Shown here in pieces: positions 1 through 5,572 of a DNA stretch of 6,981 nucleotides. The DNA is from Caldifarciminota bacterium. Lineage in GTDB: Bacteria; Hydrothermota; Hydrothermia; B15-G9. The stretch spans positions 1 to 6,981 of the forward strand of contig JAMOPK010000355.1 of assembly GCA_027064565.1 (NCBI GenBank). Direction: 5' to 3'. Position 1 is the first letter of the stretch. The number at the start of each line of letters is the position of its first letter. Under the pieces are notes generated by a model. The model saw only the letters and a program-made list of their open reading frames with translations. It did not search any database and had not been told where the DNA came from. The translations under genes and the position numbers were made by a program.

Positions 1-3000
1 GGCGAGCGTCGCAACGCGCCTGCCGCTCACGTCATACACCGCAAGCTCAATTCTGGTCTTAGCTGGCAACGCGAAGCGGATTGTGGCCATTCCACCCACT
101 GGGTTGGGATATGCGGGGGCAAGTTCAAGCCTGAGCGGAAGATTGAAGTTGTTTTCCTCTTTCACCGATGGCATTCCGGTGACAAAATAGAGAGCGAAGC
201 TGTCCGTTATGTCGTAACCATGAGGATCGATGGTTCCATCGTAGTAGTATTGCAGGCCGACAGACCCATTTTCGTTTTCGATTCCCACAGTGTAGTCAGT
301 TTGGGCAGGTTCTGTCTTATACAGTATCGCGATGGGGCCGTCTCCGGTCGGGGTCGGGTAGTAAGCGGGATCATAGAGCTGGATCTGGAAGGTCTCCAGA
401 GAGCCGCTGGAGCCGTAATGGGGAACGCCGTTCCATTCGACCACGAACACGTGCTTCAGACTGTCGTATCCGTAGGCCACGGTGCCGCCGTTGCGAGGAT
501 TGAGGTCGTCCCAGCAACCCGCGATAAGGCTGTTGGGATCCCTGCTGTTTGGGATGTTTGTGTTGGAATAAGCATGTGAACTTGTTGTCCCCATGGCTAT
601 CCAGCCGTTTGAGCAGACTGAAATCACAGCGTAGGACTGCCCGTAGAACGTGAATGTGAAGGGCAGGGTCACGTGTCTGGTATCGTCGTCGCCAAGCGTT
701 AAAGGTGTTCCAAACCCGCCGCTGTCAGGCGCGACTTCGATCCAGTCGAATTCCATTCCGCCCTGATCGTATGGGTCATAAGCATAGTAGCCATAGCTGT
801 CAGGGCCTGACGGCATGGCACGGGGGCCACCGATGACAAACGTGATGGGCAGATCCTGTTCGAGCCCCAGATCGTCATAGACATGAAGTTCTGCGGCGAT
901 TTCTGTTCCCCGAGGTGTAGCCGGATCGACGCTGAACCTGATGGCTTCGTTGGAAACTGCGGATGAATCCGGTAAAAGGGCCGGGAAATGCACAACTGAG
1001 TCGATGATTTGCACGTAATCCGAGGTCACCCTGAACACGCCGGTCAGGTTGCCGGAGGCTGTGCCGCCTGTATTCCTCAGTTCAGTAACGAGATCGATCG
1101 TCTCTCCGGGATCAACCAGTCCGTTGTTATTGCCAAGGGTGTCAATGATCTCAAAGTTATCCAGCACGATGAAAGCTGGCGGCATGGGCGGTGTAACCAC
1201 AACGTCATCGATATACCAGCCCTCACGCTGCACTGAACCATCGGAATGGAAACGGAACCTCAGGTGTGCCACGGTGCCGGATGGATAATCGCTGAGCGAG
1301 ATGTTGACCTGCACCCAGCCATTGGATGAACCGTTGAAGGAGGCGAGTTCCTCCCATGTGTTGCCACTGTCGGTAGAAATCTCGACATAACCATAATCGT
1401 AGCCATTTTCTGTTGCATACCATGTCCAGAAGGAAAGCTCTGCGTCGTTGCCGAGAATGATCATGGGCGAGTAGAGAGAGGCATCGGCACTGCTGGGATA
1501 CTGGCCGTTATCCACACCGAAGTAATAGGAATACTGTCCGCTATGTGACCTTACGGTTGTCAAATGCCATGCATCGTTGCTTCCTGAGTGCGTCCAGAGG
1601 TTTGCCGTGGTGTCATCGAATGTCTCGAATATGCCCGTCCTGCCGACGATCAAGACGAACGAGTCCTGATAGGCAAAGCCGTCTGCGCCGGTTATGTCGA
1701 TTCTTATGACCGGGAACGGTGGAGCGGGGGCCGAGCTGTCAATGGCCACAATAAATGGGGTGGTGCCCCTGACCATCGACTGAGTGTCGATGAGTCCGAA
1801 AAAGCTTGTGTCGTTCAGGATAGTCAGATAAGGTGCATCCGTGGAAATGGTTGCCGATACGCTGTCAAGTGGCATGTGACCGGTGTTCATCAGACCGAGG
1901 GAAAGGGATACAGTTTCACCGGGTTCGCCTACGTTGTTGCCGTTTCCGTTGATGGTGTCGGTGACCCAGTGTCCAGCATAAACGATCTTGGGGGCGAGCA
2001 CTTTGCCAACTGCAAATCTGGATGTCCATGTCGAATCGTTGGCATCGGAGAACTGAATTTCAAAGTGGATTATATGCTGGTCAGGTGTGTTGTGAGCGAC
2101 TGTGAACTCAAACGGAGGTTCTCCGTAAAGGGAATCGCCGGGGACGATATCGCCGTAGCTGGTATTGGGCTGAGTGATTGTGACGAATGTATCTTCCGAG
2201 GAGAGGACAGCAGTTACGGAGTAAGCTGTGTCAAGGCCGAAATTCCTGGCAAGCACGCTCATCTGAATTGTTTCGCCCGGATTTATGGCGCCATCGCCGT
2301 TGCCACCGACCGAATCCGAGAGGACATTTGCCCTGTAGCCGACATAGGGGTCTTCGGATATGGGCACGATTTCAGCGCTGAACGGCAGGAAATTGTAGCC
2401 GGTAACTTTAAGGGTGATGAGGTCAGCAGTAAGCGGCTCGATCTCAAGTGTCACAATTCCATTTTCATCAGTAAATCCCCTTGCCAGCACCAGTGTATCG
2501 GCCTGAACCATTGCGACAAGGGCGCCCTGCACAGGCCCGTTCGGTCCGGTAACCGATATCTGGACTCTCGACGAAGAGTCTATCGAAACGGATGTCGGAT
2601 ATACCACGTCGAACGTGTTAGGGACAGCGGTTCTCACACGGAGGGCCGGGTCTCCAAGGAGCGTAAACTCCTCAAATTCCTCAAGGGTTTTCTCATGGTC
2701 AGGCGTCCACGGATATGGATCGCAGCCACCCGGCAGATAGTATTTGTCATACATCCAGAGTTTTGCGTAATTTATCACGCCACCGATGTAGGGTAGCGGG
2801 GTCTCATACTGGTTCGTCGTGGTGTCGTTCGGATAGTTGGGGTCAAAGCCCGGGAAAAGGGCATCGATAAGGCCCCTGTCGATCTCATCGTTGTAGCCGG
2901 AATAGGATACCCTTGAAAGTCCCATCGATGCGACTGCTCCGCCGTCGGGATCACGCACAAACTCTTCGGCGAGGCATTCGTAGGAGCCAGAATTCTGGTC

Positions 3001-4560
3001 GGTCTCGCCGTCGAACCAGCCGGTGCGGCAGTTGAGGCTGAAGACCACAGGCGTCATATCGCCGTTGTGAAGGGATGTCATGTGCTCGGTCGTCAGCCTC
3101 GGATGTCCCCATCCGTCAATACTTCCGCCGCCGTTCCTCGAATCACCATGGTCACGGTGGTTGACAAGCCATACGCCGTTGTTGATGGCATTGATCACTC
3201 CCGACGTGGAGCCCGGTGGATTCCCGTCCTCATATTGCCTGTCGATGTTGTAGCCCATGGGCTCGAGGTAGTTGTAAATGGCCTCGCTTGTGTAAACGAA
3301 ATACCTGTCGCTCTGGTTGTAAGCTGCAAGGAGCATGCTGTTGAGCCAGTCGTAAGGCTGGGCCGGATCCGATTCGTAAGTTATGATTTTCCGAACAACA
3401 ATGCCGAGCTGTTCGGCGTTGTCCACCGAGAGTCTTCCGATAAACACATCCTGCATGGGGATGCTGTCCTGCCCGATCTCGTCCATCTCACCATAATAGA
3501 CATCAGCGGCGGTATAGATTTCTTCGTGAGAATGCACGTGTTTGTAAAATGTGGGTATCATGTCCGCATCGCCGACTATGAGCACAAAGGAAGGCGGTAT
3601 CTCCCAGTTGTTGTAGGCATTTATTACAAACTGCCTTATCTCCTCGGCCGACGGGTTGCTCCCGATCTCCGAGAGCCTGACGACTTTGGTGATTATTCCT
3701 TGCTGGTGGTGGTGCAGGGCGAGCGGAAGGATGGAATCGTAAAGGTTATCAGGGACGATAATCAGAAGGTCAGCGGCGTTCTCAGGAATCGTCACATTAC
3801 TGACGTGGATGCCGGTGTTCAGTCCCCTGAGCGTCCACCTGTTGTTTTTGAATCCGCCGGCCATCACAGGATAGTTCACAAGGTAGTTCGCGAAGAACTG
3901 CTCAAAATAGGGCGACACGAGCCTTGGATCGTAGTATGAGCCACCTCCATGGAATTCGACGTCGACTGTGGCCTCCCTAATGACTATCAGCTGGCGGGTC
4001 CTGGGATTGTATTTGAACGGCAGAATCAGGACGTTGCGCATTTCCACACCGCGGATCATCGCCGAAGACGATATGTTGGCGACTGCGGATGGATATGTTG
4101 TGTCCATCGAGTAGAACTCGCTATCCATGGTGAACGGGGGCTCAGGTGCTGATGGGTCATCCACCGGTTGAGGCTGGGCCGGATACAGATAGATATCCTT
4201 CAGTGTGTCTGCTTTGATCACGTTCCAGCTCACGAACACTTCCGCACCATGAGGCACAGCAAACCATCTACCGATGGCCGGAATCTCGGGTTTGCCGATC
4301 TCGGCGCTTCTGCTTCCACCGGGGATGTAAATTCTGTCATATTTTGAGCCTTCAACGCTCACGGACTGCCTGTAAAATCCGTCTACCCTCACATCAAAGG
4401 ATATCCCTGAACCGGAGAACTCAGGTATAACTTGTATTGCGTTTGACGGTGATTCTCCGCCTCCCAGATTCACCCATTGCCAGTCGCTTTGATATGACTC
4501 TGAGGCACTCAGGCCCACGACCGATATGATCGTGAGCAACACTATTTTTAGTTTAACCAT
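1..4560 (-). CDS. Gingipain-like C25 cysteine protease, secreted, multidomain (C-terminus cut by window)
   Basis: Secreted cysteine endopeptidase of family C25 (clan CD). The frame is open for 1520 codons, translated in full with no stop; the true stop lies beyond base 1, probably some 40 residues on. The start is fixed by a strong ribosome site and a signal peptide (residues 1-20, MVKLKIVLLTIISVVGLSAS). Residues about 21-255 resemble the C25 propeptide (EIGKPEIPAIGRWFAVP near 86-102). The catalytic domain spans about 260-640: LLIIVPD, SFVLIVGDADMIP, FIGRLSV, the His motif HRDHGD (His471), the Cys motif VVFSLNCRTGWFD (Cys511) and the closing LLGDPAL. An Ig-like module follows, then two CARDB-like modules each opening with an Asn/Gly-rich PGET motif (761-764, 880-883), a MAM-like jelly roll (about 975-1120, ending GWYIDDV), a third PGET module (1151-1154), a beta-rich module (about 1240-1450, with CWDDLNP) and a FlgD-Ig-like sorting domain from 1483 (AYPNPV, VYDVSGRRVATL). 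Inference: exported, perhaps by a type IX-like route, and activated by propeptide removal. Substrate specificity cannot be read. Confidence 0.93.
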   Translation of the reverse strand, partial: MVKLKIVLLTIISVVGLSASESYQSDWQWVNLGGGESPSNAIQVIPEFSGSGISFDVRVDGFYRQSVSVEGSKYDRIYIPGGSRSAEIGKPEIPAIGRWFAVPHGAEVFVSWNVIKADTLKDIYLYPAQPQPVDDPSAPEPPFTMDSEFYSMDTTYPSAVANISSSAMIRGVEMRNVLILPFKYNPRTRQLIVIREATVDVEFHGGGSYYDPRLVSPYFEQFFANYLVNYPVMAGGFKNNRWTLRGLNTGIHVSNVTIPENAADLLIIVPDNLYDSILPLALHHHQQGIITKVVRLSEIGSNPSAEEIRQFVINAYNNWEIPPSFVLIVGDADMIPTFYKHVHSHEEIYTAADVYYGEMDEIGQDSIPMQDVFIGRLSVDNAEQLGIVVRKIITYESDPAQPYDWLNSMLLAAYNQSDRYFVYTSEAIYNYLEPMGYNIDRQYEDGNPPGSTSGVINAINNGVWLVNHRDHGDSRNGGGSIDGWGHPRLTTEHMTSLHNGDMTPVVFSLNCRTGWFDGETDQNSGSYECLAEEFVRDPDGGAVASMGLSRVSYSGYNDEIDRGLIDALFPGFDPNYPNDTTTNQYETPLPYIGGVINYAKLWMYDKYYLPGGCDPYPWTPDHEKTLEEFEEFTLLGDPALRVRTAVPNTFDVVYPTSVSIDSSSRVQISVTGPNGPVQGALVAMVQADTLVLARGFTDENGIVTLEIEPLTADLITLKVTGYNFLPFSAEIVPISEDPYVGYRANVLSDSVGGNGDGAINPGETIQMSVLARNFGLDTAYSVTAVLSSEDTFVTITQPNTSYGDIVPGDSLYGEPPFEFTVAHNTPDQHIIHFEIQFSDANDSTWTSRFAVGKVLAPKIVYAGHWVTDTINGNGNNVGEPGETVSLSLGLMNTGHMPLDSVSATISTDAPYLTILNDTSFFGLIDTQSMVRGTTPFIVAIDSSAPAPPFPVIRIDITGADGFAYQDSFVLIVGRTGIFETFDDTTANLWTHSGSNDAWHLTTVRSHSGQYSYYFGVDNGQYPSSADASLYSPMIILGNDAELSFWTWYATENGYDYGYVEISTDSGNTWEELASFNGSSNGWVQVNISLSDYPSGTVAHLRFRFHSDGSVQREGWYIDDVVVTPPMPPAFIVLDNFEIIDTLGNNNGLVDPGETIDLVTELRNTGGTASGNLTGVFRVTSDYVQIIDSVVHFPALLPDSSAVSNEAIRFSVDPATPRGTEIAAELHVYDDLGLEQDLPITFVIGGPRAMPSGPDSYGYYAYDPYDQGGMEFDWIEVAPDSGGFGTPLTLGDDDTRHVTLPFTFTFYGQSYAVISVCSNGWIAMGTTSSHAYSNTNIPNSRDPNSLIAGCWDDLNPRNGGTVAYGYDSLKHVFVVEWNGVPHYGSSGSLETFQIQLYDPAYYPTPTGDGPIAILYKTEPAQTDYTVGIENENGSVGLQYYYDGTIDPHGYDITDSFALYFVTGMPSVKEENNFNLPLRLELAPAYPNPVGGMATIRFALPAKTRIELAVYDVSGRRVATLA

Positions 4561-4564
4561 AAAT

Positions 4565-4573
4565 ACCTCCTTT
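4565..4573 (-). promoter_or_regulatory. Strong Shine-Dalgarno site of the minus-strand C25 protease
   Basis: Read on the minus strand this is AAAGGAGGT followed by ATTT and the ATG at 4560. It is close to a perfect match to the 16S rRNA tail at normal spacing, and it decides the start, since the frame stays open further upstream without a better initiation site. A weak promoter-like pair, TTGTTT and TATACC with 15 bases between, lies just upstream within about 4580-4606; I do not annotate it separately. Confidence 0.85.
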
Positions 4574-4779
4574 AAAGTGGTATAATTCTCTTGATTGGAA
4601 AACAACGAGGAAGCGGGGATGGAAAGGCATCTCGACGGGAAAAGAAGCTTTATAAAATTTTTAATTTTCCGCATAGCAAATCCAGCGTAGGAAGCCTTAT
4701 AAGGGTATTGGAGAAGTCTTCATTCCTCAAGGTTAGGGTAGGCTATTTACCGTTTTGTTTGTGATAGAAATTTTTGTTT

Positions 4780-4847
4780 CCCTGTGCCCTCTGTGTCTCC
4801 GTGTGAAAATGAAATAAAAATCACACAGGAACACGGTGAACACAGAG
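4780..4847. repeat. Long imperfect inverted repeat, 27-base arms, A-rich loop
   Basis: The left arm is 4780-4806 (core CTGTGTCTCCGTGTGA) and the right arm 4821-4847 (core TCACACAGGAACACGG). By hand alignment 19 of 27 positions match, and the six innermost bases (GTGTGA/TCACAC) match perfectly. The 14-base loop (4807-4820) is almost all A and T. The alternating CTGTG/CCGTG wording resembles dispersed intergenic sequences of the 'CTCTGTGTCTCTGTG' type that I recall from many bacterial genomes; that likeness is from memory, not a search. It could be a mobile miniature element, a structured RNA segment or the remnant of one. Confidence 0.6.
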
Positions 4848-4870
4848 AGATGGACATAGAGTAAAGGATA

Positions 4871-4890
4871 CCTCGTGTGAGATAACGAGG
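4871..4890 (+). repeat. Perfect 6-bp inverted repeat (CCTCGT / ACGAGG)
   Basis: CCTCGT at 4871-4876 and ACGAGG at 4885-4890 form a perfect stem with an 8-base loop. Its right arm contains the GAGG that would be the ribosome site of the small plus-strand ORF starting at 4895, so if that RNA exists the stem would mask it. A 6-bp dyad can also arise by chance. Confidence 0.4.
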
Positions 4891-4894
4891 ATTG

Positions 4895-5017
4895 ATGAAG
4901 CGATGGCGGCGGGGCGAAATGCGGATAGGAATGATCAGTTATGCAAAGAGATTAAGGCAAATTTACAGATTATATCTTGCTGATAATCCGCCAGTTATGT
5001 TCGCCACCACAAAGTAA
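4895..5017 (+). CDS. Doubtful 40-residue basic ORF
   Basis: The frame starts at ATG 4895, preceded at four bases by GAGG, and ends at TAA 5015-5017. It encodes 40 residues beginning MKRWRRGEMRIGMISYAKR and ending NPPVMFATTK, rich in Arg/Lys in its first two thirds. I recognise no family. It sits on the strand opposite to both neighbouring minus-strand genes, in a region full of inverted repeats, and its stop overlaps the next stem. It could be part of a repeat element, a fragment of a lost gene, or chance. I give it mainly so that it is not overlooked. Confidence 0.15.
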   Translation: MKRWRRGEMRIGMISYAKRLRQIYRLYLADNPPVMFATTK

Positions 5018-5075
5018 ACGGCCAATAGCCGTTAGGAGGGACCGATTGAGAATCGTCTTGTCGAGGAGCGAGACG
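5017..5075. repeat. Cluster of three short stem-loops
   Basis: Three dyads follow each other: AACGGC/GCCGTT (5017-5022 and 5028-5033, 5-base loop), CGATT/AATCG (5043-5047 and 5051-5055, 3-base loop) and CGTCTTG/CGAGACG (5054-5060 and 5069-5075, 8-base loop, one G-T pair). The second and third share two bases, so they cannot both form fully. They lie 30-90 bases past the stop of the minus-strand membrane protein gene and could act as 3' end structure, but no T-run is present. A REP-like dispersed repeat is equally possible. Confidence 0.45.
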
Positions 5076-5104
5076 CCTGCCCCATCATCTCCAGCTTGAA
5101 AGGT

Positions 5105-5496
5105 TCATGGATCGGGTTTACTCTTAGACAGCTTTTTGAGCTCCCTGTGGATTTCTGTTATGCGCCATTCTATTGATGAGAGTATCCACAGCTCGAAATG
5201 GTTGGCTCTCATGAGCTGGTGCACGATGTAAATTATTTTGAAAGAGATGATGCCAATGGCGAGATCGATAACAGCATACCGCAATTTGTCTTCTACGAAT
5301 ATGGAAGCAACCAGAGATACGACCACCAGGATTGTGAAAATTATATTAGCCAGTCTGGAATTGAAGTTCGGAATGCCCCAATTCGCCCGACAATGGCCCG
5401 CACACGTTCCTTTTCACGTTTGAAAGCCTCAATTTCTTCAAGTAGCTCCTGGAGTTCATTCTGGAGCTCTTTTTCGTCCTTTTGTCCTTCAGCCAT
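5105..5496 (-). pseudogene. Small two-TM membrane protein gene with a one-base frameshift
   Basis: ATG at 5496 follows a good ribosome site. The first frame reads MAEGQKDEKELQNELQELLE and on to residue 40 (VGRIG), then runs into TAA at 5341-5343, giving only 51 residues. The -1 frame from the same point stays open to TGA at 5105-5107. Adding one C to the C4 run at 5376-5379 (plus strand) joins the two as GRIGGIPNF and gives one protein of 130 residues: a charged coiled-coil helix (about 5-35), TM1 (about 49-67, LANIIFTILVVVSLVASIF), TM2 (about 74-92) and an amphipathic tail with NHFELWILSSIEWR (99-112). From memory this resembles a small uncharacterised membrane protein family ending in 'NHFQFWILNSIE(F/W)R'; no function is known to me. 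The conserved-looking second half argues for a recent mutation or a homopolymer sequencing error rather than old decay. A programmed shift is less likely, because no canonical slippery heptamer is seen. It shares its upstream region with the plus-strand C25 gene. Confidence 0.7.
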
Positions 5497-5502
5497 TTTG
5501 AA

Positions 5503-5508
5503 CTCCTT
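5503..5508 (-). promoter_or_regulatory. Shine-Dalgarno site of the small membrane protein gene
   Basis: On the minus strand this reads AAGGAG, six bases before the ATG at 5496. Its quality supports translation starting here and so supports reading 5496-5105 as one gene with a frameshift rather than as two unrelated ORFs. Confidence 0.75.
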
Positions 5509-5561
5509 CTTAGAGATTTAGAAGGCAGGATATAACGAAACAGTCATTCATTCAAGTTAGA

Positions 5562-5568
5562 GAGGTGA
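5562..5568 (+). promoter_or_regulatory. Shine-Dalgarno site of the plus-strand C25 gene
   Basis: GAGGTGA ends four bases before the ATG at 5573. An in-frame TAG at 5558-5560 rules out any longer N-terminus, so the missing prodomain of this protein is not due to a wrongly chosen start. Confidence 0.8.
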
Positions 5569-5572
5569 GATT

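Larger units (their letters stand above)
4561..5104. other. Repeat-rich intergenic region of 544 bases
   Basis: This stretch separates two minus-strand genes and contains no convincing coding sequence. It is richer in A/T near 4649-4670, where AAAATT and AATTTT form a small dyad. It carries at least five inverted repeats: the A/T dyad, a long imperfect one at 4780-4847, and smaller ones at 4871-4890, 5017-5033 and 5043-5075. The only open frame with a plausible ribosome site is the 40-codon ORF at 4895-5017. No T-run follows any of the stems in the minus-strand direction, so I do not call a rho-independent terminator for the gene ending at 5105. The length and the density of dyads suggest inserted dispersed repeats rather than a simple promoter region. 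Confidence 0.7.
5497..5572. promoter_or_regulatory. Divergent promoter region, 76 bases
   Basis: This short gap between two divergently read genes must serve both, unless they are transcribed from inside their neighbours. For the minus-strand gene a possible pair is TTGAAT (5555-5550) and TATATC (5534-5529) with a 15-base spacer, shorter than ideal. For the plus-strand gene TATAAC (5531-5536) could be a -10 box with no clear -35. The two -10 candidates overlap at TATA, so the two transcripts might compete. If the phylum is Bacteroidota, its different promoter consensus would make these sigma70-style matches meaningless. Confidence 0.35.

Noticed and set aside
1588..2796. 402-codon plus-strand open frame antisense to the C25 protease
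   Set aside because: It is exactly codon-aligned with the minus-strand gene, so it stays open simply because that gene avoids TTA, CTA and TCA codons here. The translation shows no recognisable domain, and the sense strand encodes clear Ig/CARDB-like modules.
3067..3939. 290-codon plus-strand open frame
   Set aside because: Codon-aligned shadow of the C25 catalytic domain; the opposite strand carries the His and Cys motifs. The same applies to the plus-strand frames at 220-579, 1009-1236 and 3949-4152.
4641..4690. Rho-independent terminator at the A/T dyad AAAATT...AATTTT
   Set aside because: The stem has no G/C pairs and no gene ends just before it on either strand.
5105..5326. Separate 73-residue gene starting at GTG 5326
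   Set aside because: This start lies inside TM1 and has no ribosome site. The frame continues upstream through IPNFNSRLANIIF and joins the 5496 gene with one added base.
5377..5385. Programmed -1 frameshift in the small membrane protein gene
   Set aside because: The bases around the shift (AATTGGGGCA on the coding strand) do not form a canonical X-XXY-YYZ heptamer, and I see no strong stem just downstream.
5198..5521. Plus-strand open frame of 107 codons across the frameshifted gene
   Set aside because: It is low-complexity (Ser/Phe-rich) near its end, which is the antisense of the Glu/Lys-rich coiled coil. The minus strand has the ribosome site and TM pattern.
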